Positions 22,145 through 30,520 of a stretch of DNA of 34,541 bases are shown one piece after another. Below the pieces are notes generated by a model, which had not been told where the DNA came from, did no database searches, and saw only the letters and a list, made by a program, of their open reading frames with translations. The position numbers were made by a program, and so were the translations under genes. The stretch is from Methanocella sp. PtaU1.Bin125 (GTDB lineage: Archaea; Halobacteriota; Methanocellia; Methanocellales; Methanocellaceae): NCBI GenBank assembly GCA_002067315.1, contig MVRA01000218.1, positions 1-34,541 on the forward strand. Direction: 5' to 3'. Within the stretch, counting starts at the first letter, position 1; each line of letters begins with the position of its first letter.

Positions 22145-23577
22145 ACGACTGGCTCAAGCGCAAGAAAGCCGCCAGCGTCGCTAAGGAAGAGAAGGTCATC
22201 GACCGCCGCCAGCGCGTAATGCCCCGCGAGCAGCCGCCGGAAGAGCGTATTAAGAATTTTGACGAGGTCAGCCACACCTACACCGACGACGAGGCGAAGC
22301 GCGAGGCTCAACGCTGCCTGAAATGCAAGACGCCCATGTGCATCGAAGGCTGCCCCGTCGGCATCGACATCCCGAAGTTCGTCACCGAGATCGCCGGGGG
22401 CAGGACGCAGGAAGCGGCGCGGACCATCAAGGAGCGGAACAGCCTGCCCGCGATCTGCGGCCGGGTCTGCCCCCAGGAGTCCCAGTGCGAGAAGCTCTGC
22501 ATCCTGGGCATGAAATGGCGGCCCCTGTCAATCGGGCGGCTGGAGCGCTACGCCGCGGACATGCAGCAGGACGAGCGCGTCGAACCGCAGCCGCCCAACG
22601 GCCATAAAGTCGCCGTGATCGGCTCCGGACCGGCAGGCCTTACCGCCGCCGGCGAGCTGGCGAAGATGGGCTACAAAGTCGTCATCTACGAGGCGCTCCA
22701 CACGGCCGGCGGCGTGCTGGCCTACGGCATCCCGGAGTTCCGTCTGCCCAAGGACATCGTCGCCAAAGAGGTCGCTTACGTCAGGAGCCTCGGCGTGGAG
22801 ATCCGCCTGAACCAGATCGTCGGCAAGACGGTCACGATCGACGAGCTGCTGGAGCAGTACGACGCCGTCTTCATCGGCAGCGGCGCGGGCCTCCCGAACT
22901 TTCTGGGCATCCCCGGCGAGAACCTGAACGGCGTCTACTCGGCCAACGAGTACCTGACCCGGGTCAACCTGATGAAGGCCTACAAATTCCCCGAATACGA
23001 CACCCCCATCAAGCGCGGCAAGACGGTCGCCGTCGTCGGCGGCGGCAACGTCGCCATGGACGCGGCCCGGACCGCAAGGCGGCTCGGCGCCCGTGTCTAC
23101 CTCATCTACCGCCGGGGCGAAGAGGAAATGCCCGCCCGGCGCGAGGAGATCGAGCACGCGCGCGAGGAAGGCATCGAGTTCAAGTTGCTAATGAATCCGG
23201 TTCGCGTGATAGGGGACGATCAGGGCTGGGTCAGGGGCATCGAGTGCGTGACGATGGAACTCTCGGAGCCGGACGAGTCGGGCCGCGCCCGGCCGGTGCC
23301 GGTCAAAGGCAGCGAGACGGTCCTCGACGTCGACACCGTGATCATCGCCATCGGCAACTCGCCGAACCCGCTGCTCGCGAAGACCACGCAGGGCCTGAAG
23401 CTGAACAGGCACGGCGCCTTAGAGGTGGACGGGTACACGTTCATGACCTCGAAAGAGGGCGTGTTCGCCGGGGGCGACGCGGTCTCCGGGTCGGCTACCG
23501 TGATCAGCGCCATGGGGCAGGCGAAGGAAGCGGCGAAAGCCATCGACGAGTACGTTAAAAGCAAGGCCGGTAAATAA
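22126..23577 (+). CDS. NfnB / SudA (GltD-like) flavoprotein subunit
   Basis: 483 residues, GTG start inside the end of the preceding gene. N-terminal cysteine motifs for two [4Fe-4S] clusters: CLKCKTPMCIEGCP and ICGRVCPQESQCEKLC. FAD-binding GSGPAGLTAAGELA and NADP-binding GGGNVAMDAARTARR follow, and a C-terminal GVFAGGDAVSG closes the flavin site. Often annotated as homotetrameric glutamate synthase, but the adjacent NfnA-type partner indicates an Nfn/Sud complex that exchanges electrons among NADPH, NADH and ferredoxin (or polysulfide). Both subunits look complete. Confidence 0.9.
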   Translation: MPGEKVDDWLKRKKAASVAKEEKVIDRRQRVMPREQPPEERIKNFDEVSHTYTDDEAKREAQRCLKCKTPMCIEGCPVGIDIPKFVTEIAGGRTQEAARTIKERNSLPAICGRVCPQESQCEKLCILGMKWRPLSIGRLERYAADMQQDERVEPQPPNGHKVAVIGSGPAGLTAAGELAKMGYKVVIYEALHTAGGVLAYGIPEFRLPKDIVAKEVAYVRSLGVEIRLNQIVGKTVTIDELLEQYDAVFIGSGAGLPNFLGIPGENLNGVYSANEYLTRVNLMKAYKFPEYDTPIKRGKTVAVVGGGNVAMDAARTARRLGARVYLIYRRGEEEMPARREEIEHAREEGIEFKLLMNPVRVIGDDQGWVRGIECVTMELSEPDESGRARPVPVKGSETVLDVDTVIIAIGNSPNPLLAKTTQGLKLNRHGALEVDGYTFMTSKEGVFAGGDAVSGSATVISAMGQAKEAAKAIDEYVKSKAGK

Positions 23578-23685
23578 GCCGACTCTTTCCGTTTTTATCT
23601 GGCGCCCCCGGCCCCTGGCGGCAGGATATTTTCACGCCGGTAATAAACAAAGTATATGAGCTTCCCGCAGGCATGTTATTCTTAA

Positions 23686-24540
23686 ATGACCGTCGAAGAC
23701 GTCCTCAAGCGCCGGATGAAGGAGCTGCTCCTGAAGGAGACACCTTACGTGCTGGAAGAGGCCCGGTTCGGGATGTTCGACCTCGCGGTGTACGTCCCGG
23801 AGGACTGCGCCTTCGAGGGCCTCTGCGAGGCGTTGCCGGTGAGCGCGGTCCGTGCATGTAACAGGTACCTCCTCGACGGCACCTGCGCGGACCGGAAAAA
23901 GACGTTCCTGTCGAACTACGAGCCGGAGTACGACGACCAGTGCCTGCTGACCGGATTCCGGGACAGGAAGACGGGGGCGCTGATACCCGAGCGCGACTTC
24001 AACGACATGCTCGCGGACCGCCGGTCGATGAAGAAGAAGACGAGCTGCGACGCGGCGGAGCGGCGGTGCGAATACCTGATCAAGCGCCTGTCGACCGAGC
24101 AGTGCTTCGCGCAGGGTACACGGCTAAAACAGGGCCTCCACCTTTTAGAATTCAAAAGCGACCACGACGACGTAAACCGCTTTTTAGAGCAGCTCCCCCA
24201 CTACGCGATGCTTGGCGACTACGTCTGGCTCGTGCTCGGCGAGCGCCAGAAAGAGCCGAAGTGGCTGCCGTCCTACGTGGGCATCTTCCGGGAACGCGAC
24301 GATGGCTTCGTTATGGTAAAGGACAGCCAGTATCTCAAGCGCCTGCCTCCGCTGAACGAGGCTGTCCTCCGCGAATGCGGCATCGAGGGGCTGAAAGGGG
24401 ACAAGCTCTACTCGTTCATGCGTAAATGGTTCATCAACTCGATCTTCTACCGCGCCGAAGGACTCGTCGTGCCCATGGACGACCTCGACAGCGTGTTAAA
24501 AGAGAAGAATGAGAAAGGGAAGCAGAGCAGGCTGTTCTAA
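23686..24540 (+). CDS. hypothetical protein with probable PD-(D/E)XK nuclease-like core
   Basis: 284 residues. The segment around 150-185 (GLHLLEFKSDHDDVNRFLEQLPHYAMLGDYVWLVLGE) has the E-x-K dyad on a strand, a following helix with QL..Y and a final hydrophobic strand, the arrangement of PD-(D/E)XK nucleases; upstream acidic ligands are uncertain. The last residues KGKQSRLF end the protein and resemble a short C-terminal PCNA-interacting (Q..LF) motif. No named family recognised. It is flanked by unrelated genes with a T-rich stretch after the stop. Nuclease activity is a hypothesis. Confidence 0.55.
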   Translation: MTVEDVLKRRMKELLLKETPYVLEEARFGMFDLAVYVPEDCAFEGLCEALPVSAVRACNRYLLDGTCADRKKTFLSNYEPEYDDQCLLTGFRDRKTGALIPERDFNDMLADRRSMKKKTSCDAAERRCEYLIKRLSTEQCFAQGTRLKQGLHLLEFKSDHDDVNRFLEQLPHYAMLGDYVWLVLGERQKEPKWLPSYVGIFRERDDGFVMVKDSQYLKRLPPLNEAVLRECGIEGLKGDKLYSFMRKWFINSIFYRAEGLVVPMDDLDSVLKEKNEKGKQSRLF

Positions 24541-24929
24541 TAGTTTTTTATCTATCTTCAGGGATGCGTGAAGGAACATCCGGAACAGTTTAAGACCGCT
24601 GAGGAGCGTGTATAGCACGCTGCAGGGCGCAAAGAACTCGGATAATGATAAACAGGTATTTTCATGTTAATGCTAATGAAAATTTTCCTTGTTCATGCAA
24701 CCCGACTCCTGTCACGCTCGCCAAGAGCGCCATGGAGCCAAGAGCGTGACAGGAGTCGAATAGCCTTAACAAAGAAAAATATCTTTGAACGCAATTTTTC
24801 TTATAGATAGAGCAAAGCGAAAAAAAGATACTGCGGTCTCTGCGGCATTTAACTGTTCCTATTGTACGATACACGGCCCCCGATAATCGTAACGCGTGCG
24901 CGCGCGAGCGGCCCGGCAAGCGGACTCTT
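24541..24929. other. non-coding gap with repeats
   Basis: No gene is supported. It contains a long inverted repeat (24703-24758, listed separately), an AT-rich tract, and a copy of the dispersed CTGCGGTCTCTGCGG-type repeat near 24831-24845. Confidence 0.5.
24703..24758. repeat. 17-bp perfect inverted repeat
   Basis: CGACTCCTGTCACGCTC (24703-24719) and its exact complement GAGCGTGACAGGAGTCG (24742-24758) flank a 22-base loop that contains CCATGG. The motif GCCAAGAGC occurs twice, once at each side of the loop. No gene inside. Confidence 0.85.
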
Positions 24930-26117
24930 TCACTTACCGCGGCGGACCATCATGTCGCAGTAATTACAATAAACGCGGCCGGACAGGATCGGCTCGCCGC
25001 ACCGGTGGCAGGAGTTCGTCAGCCCGGTTTCGGGGCGGCCGGCGTTGCGGCCTTCGCCTTTGCCCTTCGCTTTGGCCTCGTCTTCCGCGATCATTTTCAG
25101 GGTCTTCACCTGCTCGCGGGAGATATACTGCAGGTACCGGCCGATGGAGAACATGAAAACCGTGTCTCCCGCGCTGGCGACGAAGTGCTCGCCGGTGACG
25201 GTCGCGTCGAGGCCGGTGACGACGCCGTCGAAGGGGTACATCAGCAGCGCCTGGCCGTTCCGGTTCAGGACGTAGACGCTGCGGCTCGCGGTCGAGACGA
25301 AGATCAGGGTGCCGTCGCCCGAGACCTTGATGCGCTCCACGGGGCCGGGGACGGTCTGCCGCCAGAGCTGCTGGAAGTTCTTGTCCGTGTAGTAGACGAA
25401 CGAGTTGGCGAAGCCGATGGCCACGTAGCGGCCGTCCTCGGTGATCGAGATGTCCGTTATCCGCTGCGAGTACGAGTTCTCGGCCAGCTCGCCGCCCCGG
25501 TCGCTCAGCAGGTGCAGCGTGTTGTTCCGCGTCTCCAGGACGTAGCTGAACTCGCCGTCGAACGAGGTGTAGACGTGCACGACAGGGGAGCCCATGATGT
25601 ACTCCCAGCGCAGGTTGCCGTCTTTGCCGAACATGTAGGCCCGGCTGTCGGCGGTGCCGGCGACGACGAGGGCGCCGCTGCCCGAGATGCAGACGCTGGT
25701 GACCGGCTTGTGGTAGGCCTTGCTCCAGGCGATGTTACCGCTCCGGTCGAAGGCGCGCAGCACGCAGTCGTCCGCTCCCACGACCACGAAGGACCCGTCC
25801 GGCGAGACGTCCATGCAGCGGATCTTCCGGCTGATGCGGGCGGTCCATAGCTGATCGCCCCGGCGGCTGAAGAAGGATACTACGTTGTCTTTCGAGTAGG
25901 AGCCGACGAACTCGCCGTCGTCGGAGCACTTCGCGAAGACGACGTCGTCCCCGGTCGTGCTGGCCCATAACAGCCTGCCGCCATACTCCATTAAATAAAC
26001 GTCGTGGTCTTCCGAGGCGGCCGCGATGTGCGAGCCGTCCGGCGACATGTAGACGAACGGCACCCTGCCGTGCGCCTGCCTCGTCCATTCCGGTCCCAGT
26101 ATCTTTTCCGGCTGCAT
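24930..26117 (-). CDS. WD40/PQQ-like beta-propeller protein with C-terminal zinc ribbon
   Basis: 395 residues. Residues ~15-330 contain about seven blade-like repeats of the form [MV]S.DGS.[IV]A....D..[VA]YL(M/F)...G..LW, typical of WD40-like or PQQ-like propellers. A charged linker (EDEAKAKGKGEGR) leads to a zinc ribbon C-x2-C...C-x2-C in CHRCGEPILSGRVYCNYC. No signal peptide, so probably a cytoplasmic scaffold or sensor. ATG 26117 is close after GATAGGGG; a TATA-like GTATATATG lies near 26152-26160. Partner unknown. Confidence 0.75.
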   Translation of the reverse strand: MQPEKILGPEWTRQAHGRVPFVYMSPDGSHIAAASEDHDVYLMEYGGRLLWASTTGDDVVFAKCSDDGEFVGSYSKDNVVSFFSRRGDQLWTARISRKIRCMDVSPDGSFVVVGADDCVLRAFDRSGNIAWSKAYHKPVTSVCISGSGALVVAGTADSRAYMFGKDGNLRWEYIMGSPVVHVYTSFDGEFSYVLETRNNTLHLLSDRGGELAENSYSQRITDISITEDGRYVAIGFANSFVYYTDKNFQQLWRQTVPGPVERIKVSGDGTLIFVSTASRSVYVLNRNGQALLMYPFDGVVTGLDATVTGEHFVASAGDTVFMFSIGRYLQYISREQVKTLKMIAEDEAKAKGKGEGRNAGRPETGLTNSCHRCGEPILSGRVYCNYCDMMVRRGK

Positions 26118-26401
26118 CCCCTATCACTCTTAGAGTAAGTTATTAGATGAACATATATACACCCTTTATGGTCTACTACCCGGCCCACAAGCCTGTATAT
26201 ACGCCCTGCGCGAATGCCCCGTGATCAAATTTTCTGCAGGGCATCGCACCCTGGAACATATAGCAAACTTACAGGTTTAAGCTTATAATAGTGAAACAAA
26301 ATCTTTATAGCCTTTTAATTTAAAAATATCCGTATATTAACTTACAAAATAGAAAAAAAGCCTGTTTGCAACAGTTCTTAACTATGGAAATTGGTGGGAG
26401 A

Positions 26402-28429
26402 ATGGGGAATAAAGTCGATCTGCAGAACATTACCCTTAAATCGGTAATGCTTATCTTTTTTGTCGCTTTCGTACCGGTGATCATCGTCTCGTGGCTGGAC
26501 GGCGCTTCGCTGACGACCATTGGCATCGGCCTGGTTGTTTCGGCGTTTATGGGCGCCCTCGGCTTCATGGTCGTCAGGGGCATTATCACGCCCATCGGCC
26601 GGCTGGTCAAGGTCACCAGCCACCTCGCGGCGGGCGACCTCAACACGGACATGGACATCGGCGCCAAAACCGGCGAGCTGGGGCAGATTAACAAATCGAT
26701 CGTAACGATGGTCGGCAACATCAAGGACCGGATCACTTACAACGAGTCCATCCTGAAGGGCATCATCGACCCGCTGTACGTCGTGGACGTCGAGGGCCGG
26801 ATCACGTACGTGAACGAGCCGGGCGCCCGGCTGTTCGGTTCCACCGTCGAGGAGCTGAAAGGTAAAAAGCTCGAGGAGCAGTTCAACATCGCCGAGACAC
26901 GGTCGGGCGACACCTACCTCACCCGGTGCCTCCGGTCCGGCGAAATACGGAGCGGGTTCGAGAGCCAGCTCGTGATCGGGAAAACGGGTTGCAGGATCGT
27001 CGCCCGCAGCAGCATCGCCCCGGTAAGGGACGCGAACGGTAAAGTGATCGGCGCCGTGGAGCTGCTGCAGGACATAACGCAGGCGAAGGAGGCCGAAATT
27101 GCCGCCCGGAAGGCAGAGGCCGAGGCGAAGGGGAAGGTCGCGTTCAGCGAGGGAGTCCTGGCTTCGATCACCGACATTCACCTGGTCATCGACATGGACG
27201 GCAAAATAGCCTACATCAACGACGCCGCACTCAAGACGCTCGGCTATTCGAAAGACGAGGCTATCGGCCGGCAGGCTTACGAGATCCTCGGCACCTCGCG
27301 TGAAAAGGCCAACAACATTATCGCGAAAAAGCAGAACGTCTTCAACGTCGCGACTACGCTGACCACGCGGCAGGGCAGGTCGTTGCCCGTCGTGACGAAC
27401 ATCTCCATGGTGAGGGACGCGAACGGCAATATCGTCCAGATCAGTGGCATCTACCGCGACGTTACACGGGAAAAGGAAGCGAAGAAACAGCTGCAGGATA
27501 TCATGGCTTCCGCGAATAAGATCGCGGAACGCGTCTCAGGCGCGAGCGGAAACGTCTCGGCTTCCATCGAGCAGGTGATGACCTCGAGCAAGCAGATCAG
27601 CGAAAGCATCACCCAGATCGCCTCGGGAAGCCAGACCCAGGCCCGTAACGTGGAGAACGTGAACAAGCTCATGCACGAGATGAGCGACAGCATCGCCCGG
27701 GTCACCGGCGAGGCCAAAAAAGCCAGCGAGGACGCAGTCCGGGCGAACGCCGAGGCGAGGAAGGGCTCGGAGAGCGCCAAAGTCGCCATCAAGAAGATGG
27801 GCGATCTCCACAACGCGGTCAACGACACCGCGAAGATCGTCGCCGACCTGGGCGAGAAGAGCAAGCAGATCGGCCAGATCGTCGAGATGATCACCTCGAT
27901 CGCCAGCCAGACCAACCTCCTGGCCCTGAACGCGGCCATCGAGGCGGCGAGAGCCGGGGACGCGGGCCGCGGGTTCGCGGTCGTCGCGGAAGAGGTCAGG
28001 AAGCTGGCCGAAGAGTCGGCGAAAGCCGCCGACCAGATCAATACCCTGATCGGCGACGTCCGGGAGCAGACCGACCGGGCCGTCGCGAGCATGAACTCGG
28101 GCACGAAAGAGGTCGACGAGAGCAACCGGATCGTCGCCCAATCGCTCCGCAGCCTGGAGGATATCAGCCGCCTGATCGATACGACGGCGGCGAAGGCGCA
28201 GGAAATCGCGTCCATGACCGAGAAGCAGGCGACAGACACCAGGCGGGTCGTCAAGGACATCGAGGAGATGGCGGCCGTGATAGAGCAGAGCGCCGCCGGC
28301 GCCGAGGAAGTGAGCGCCTCGTCTGAGGAGACCACGGCGACGTCCGAGCAGGTCTTCGGCATGGCCAGCGATCTGGCGAAGATCGCCGACGAGCTGAAGG
28401 CGGAAGTGGGGCGGCTGAAGGTGGAGTGA
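26402..28429 (+). CDS. methyl-accepting chemotaxis-type signal transducer (HAMP, 2 PAS, MCP)
   Basis: 675 residues from ATG 26402, which has GGTGGGAG just ahead; in-frame TTG 26366 and ATG 26384 lack such a site. Two adjacent membrane helices (about residues 12-60) with almost no external domain lead into a HAMP region, PAS 1 ([23 protein letters not shown]), PAS 2 ([23 protein letters not shown]) and a long MCP coiled coil with the conserved tip [34 protein letters not shown]. Sensing is likely intracellular through PAS (redox or ligand). No che or archaellum genes lie in this window, so its output partner is elsewhere. Confidence 0.93.
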   Translation: MGNKVDLQNITLKSVMLIFFVAFVPVIIVSWLDGASLTTIGIGLVVSAFMGALGFMVVRGIITPIGRLVKVTSHLAAGDLNTDMDIGAKTGELGQINKSIVTMVGNIKDRITYNESILKGIIDPLYVVDVEGRITYVNEPGARLFGSTVEELKGKKLEEQFNIAETRSGDTYLTRCLRSGEIRSGFESQLVIGKTGCRIVARSSIAPVRDANGKVIGAVELLQDITQAKEAEIAARKAEAEAKGKVAFSEGVLASITDIHLVIDMDGKIAYINDAALKTLGYSKDEAIGRQAYEILGTSREKANNIIAKKQNVFNVATTLTTRQGRSLPVVTNISMVRDANGNIVQISGIYRDVTREKEAKKQLQDIMASANKIAERVSGASGNVSASIEQVMTSSKQISESITQIASGSQTQARNVENVNKLMHEMSDSIARVTGEAKKASEDAVRANAEARKGSESAKVAIKKMGDLHNAVNDTAKIVADLGEKSKQIGQIVEMITSIASQTNLLALNAAIEAARAGDAGRGFAVVAEEVRKLAEESAKAADQINTLIGDVREQTDRAVASMNSGTKEVDESNRIVAQSLRSLEDISRLIDTTAAKAQEIASMTEKQATDTRRVVKDIEEMAAVIEQSAAGAEEVSASSEETTATSEQVFGMASDLAKIADELKAEVGRLKVE

Positions 28430-28593
28430 TTTTCCACCGTCCCATCTACGACATATCCATTTTTCTTTTTCGGGCGATGTGACAGCCATGCGTTATTGGT
28501 ACCAGATGATTATGTAACTATAATTAGTTGCATTAAATTTAATATGTAACATAAGCATATTGCTTCCTCAGCCTTATCAAGGGAGGTCAATTT

Positions 28594-29106
28594 ATGTTAC
28601 ATAAAAGGATTGTAGTTTTAATACTGATGGCGACAGCCATAATCGCTGTCGCCCTGGCCGGATGCACGACACCGACGCCGACGCCTTCGCCGACGGCGAC
28701 GCCAACACCGGCCCCGACGGCCACGCCGGCTCCGACCGCGGCGCCTACCGGGACTTCAACGCTAACCATCAAGGGCAAGGTCGCCCACCAGCTTGACCTG
28801 ACGACGAGCACGCTCAGCGGCTACGAGCAAAAGACGATCACCGTCCTGGGCAAGGACAATGTCTCCCAGACCTACACCGGCGTCTCCTATAACAAGCTGC
28901 TGGACGACGCGGCCCCGACCGGCGACGCCGCGACGGTGAAGATGACCGGCTCGGACGGCTACAGTAACTCGATAGCGCTGTCCAAGATCAGGGCACAGCC
29001 TGACGCAATTATCGCGATAAACGCCGACGGCTCGCTCAAGTCCGTCATCCCCAACGAGTCCAAGGGCGCCTGGGTCGGTAACCTGGTAACTATCGAGCTA
29101 GAATAA
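28594..29106 (+). CDS. lipoprotein with SUOX/molybdopterin-like extracytoplasmic domain
   Basis: 170 residues. Signal peptide ending in the lipobox LAGC (C near residue 24), then a Thr/Pro/Ala-rich linker, then a domain (about 58-170) with TLTIKGKV, YEQKTITVLG, TGVSYNKLLDDA, VKMTGSDGYSNSIALSKI and GAWVGNLVTIEL. This pattern resembles small sulfite-oxidase/molybdopterin-binding-fold domains without the cofactor cysteine. The same domain, with the GSDGY signature, is fused to the membrane protein at 30521-31594. A strong GGGAGG ribosome site precedes the ATG, and ATTAAATTTAAT (28532-28543) is a likely promoter element. The role is probably substrate capture at the cell surface; inference. Confidence 0.7.
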   Translation: MLHKRIVVLILMATAIIAVALAGCTTPTPTPSPTATPTPAPTATPAPTAAPTGTSTLTIKGKVAHQLDLTTSTLSGYEQKTITVLGKDNVSQTYTGVSYNKLLDDAAPTGDAATVKMTGSDGYSNSIALSKIRAQPDAIIAINADGSLKSVIPNESKGAWVGNLVTIELE

Positions 29107-29141
29107 AAGGAGGAAGAATATCCTCCTATATTCTCCTTTTT
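29106..29141 (+). terminator. hairpin terminator of lipoprotein gene
   Basis: AAAGGAGGAAGAATA pairs with TATATTCTCCTTTTT around a short CCTCC loop, ending in a T-run, immediately after the stop codon. Confidence 0.7.
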
Positions 29142-29233
29142 CCAGTTATTTAATTATAGGCCATGCTGGCAATGGGTCACAATCCGTTCTAACATGCGTA
29201 GCGGAACGCCGGGCGCGGTTAAAGGCCGCAGAG

Positions 29234-29289
29234 AGCGCAGTTTCCCTTTTTAGATATCGTATAGCGTAAAACCAATAAGAAACTGCGCT
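29234..29289. repeat. 11-bp inverted repeat
   Basis: AGCGCAGTTTC (29234-29244) and GAAACTGCGCT (29279-29289) are perfectly complementary around a 34-base spacer. Confidence 0.75.
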
Positions 29290-29344
29290 TCATGAAAATT
29301 GCGTTGTGTTAGTCATTCGCGTAATGATCTGGACATCGTGGCTA

Positions 29345-29446
29345 TAACACAAGGTTCACAAGGTACACGAGGTACACCAAATTTCGGTTAATTGCAGACA
29401 CTTTCAAGAAGTAGTGTACCTCGTGTACCTTGTGAACCTCGTGTTA
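29345..29446. repeat. 33-bp near-perfect inverted repeat
   Basis: Arms 29345-29377 and 29414-29446 are complementary over 33 bases with one mismatch, and a 36-base spacer separates them. Each arm is itself built of three 9-base steps of the form [AG]AGGT[TA]CAC. No coding content. It resembles a miniature palindromic element or a structured RNA stem. Confidence 0.85.
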
Positions 29447-29549
29447 ATGCTACGCAAGCATATAAAAATTACACCAATGACTATGTCTTATTTGCAATAA
29501 TGACTCTCGTATTGTTTGTCAGTACCTGAAATGTATAATTGTGTATGCA

Positions 29550-29724
29550 TCTGCGGTCTCTGCGCCAGTCTCTGCGAACTCTGCGAGTATCCAGTCTGCG
29601 CATGCCTGGAAAAGGCATACACAAGATAATTATCAGGGGATACGCCCGGGGATTCAGCCATGGATGGGCTCCCGTATCGCAAGATGCTCGCAGAGAACGC
29701 AGAGACTGGCGCAGAGAACGCAGA
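29550..29724. repeat. ~42-bp imperfect inverted repeat with structured centre
   Basis: Arms 29550-29591 and 29683-29724 are complementary over about 42 bases with about four mismatches and are made of CTCTGCG units. The 91-base centre has its own hairpins, ATGCC-TGGAAAA-GGCAT and GATACG...CGTATC with a nested AGCC...GGCT. Confidence 0.75.
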
Positions 29725-29863
29725 GACGTTATTTAAGTCGGAATATTTTCATCATCTGATACCTGACCCGGGCACCGGTCATCCGCCGACCCTCTGCGGT
29801 CGTAAATTGTTCACTGCATATCTTCTTACTGCACCGGAACGACATGGCACATGTACTCGATTA

Positions 29864-30514
29864 TTATGAATCGTGTTTAGTGTAGCACGACCCTTTACCG
29901 CAAGCCTTGCATAGCCCGTCCTCGAGCAGGTAATCGGGCACCATTTCGCCGCAGCCCGGACATATCACGGGTTTCCATTGATCGTCCTTGGACGGTATCG
30001 GCACCTCGACGCGTTCCCACGACAGTATCGACCGGCCTGCGCCCAGGATTTCTTCCAGGAGCTGCGGGAGCTTATTCTTGGCCCCGAACGCCGTATCGTT
30101 GAAATACCATGCGCGCAGGGCGGGATAGCCCTCCGTCCTCCCGGGGACCACAAATGCGCGGACACATTTCGCGATACCTGACCCGTCGTCGCGGCCGATC
30201 GCAAGCGACAGCCGGCCGGTGTTGAATAGTAAAAATTTACTGCTGCCGGGGGTACAGCCGGTCAGAATGCCGATCGAGTCGGACAGGCACTTTTTCGTCT
30301 CCGCCACTGCGAAAAACCGTTCCCCGGGCTCGGCTTCGAGCTTCTCGAGCGCCAGGTCGATCATGTATGCGCCCAGTATGACGCCGGGTGCCGGGAAGCC
30401 GTGGAAACGCACGGCCTCGTCGACGAACCGCCGGATGCGGCCGTCCAGCCGGTGCCGGTCCTCAAGGGCGGCAAACGTCGCCTTCATCTCACATTCCCAT
30501 GGCGTGTCCATCAT
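29864..30514 (-). CDS. FmdE-family protein with C-terminal zinc finger
   Basis: 216 residues. The FmdE (formylmethanofuran dehydrogenase subunit E) domain is recognisable by EAVRFHGFPAPGVILGAYM (about 34-51); compared with the usual FHGH.CPG, the second His is F40 and the Cys is A42, so one metal-ligand set is lost. The C-terminal zinc ribbon is intact: CPGCG...LCKACGKG. The start codon lies six bases after the ECF-S fusion stop, and its ribosome site (GAGGGAT) overlaps that stop, so the two form an operon. FmdE-like proteins are linked to molybdenum/tungsten or pterin chemistry, but the exact role is unknown. Confidence 0.8.
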   Translation of the reverse strand: MMDTPWECEMKATFAALEDRHRLDGRIRRFVDEAVRFHGFPAPGVILGAYMIDLALEKLEAEPGERFFAVAETKKCLSDSIGILTGCTPGSSKFLLFNTGRLSLAIGRDDGSGIAKCVRAFVVPGRTEGYPALRAWYFNDTAFGAKNKLPQLLEEILGAGRSILSWERVEVPIPSKDDQWKPVICPGCGEMVPDYLLEDGLCKACGKGSCYTKHDS

Positions 30515-30520
30515 TATCCC

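Larger units (their letters stand above)
29107..29863. other. 757-bp non-coding block rich in inverted repeats
   Basis: No gene is supported; open frames here are short and lack homology or ribosome sites. The block holds three inverted-repeat structures (29234-29289, 29345-29446, 29550-29724) and several GCAGAG-type repeats. It looks like an accumulation site for small non-autonomous repeats. Confidence 0.6.

Noticed and set aside
22126-23577. glutamate synthase small subunit
   Set aside because: The GltD-like fold is shared, but the overlapping NfnA/SudB-type partner and the absence of a large GltB subunit favour an Nfn/Sud complex.
29539-29869. short plus-strand open frames in the repeat block
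   Set aside because: They translate the CTCTGCG and GCAGAG repeats, have no ribosome sites and no recognisable protein features.
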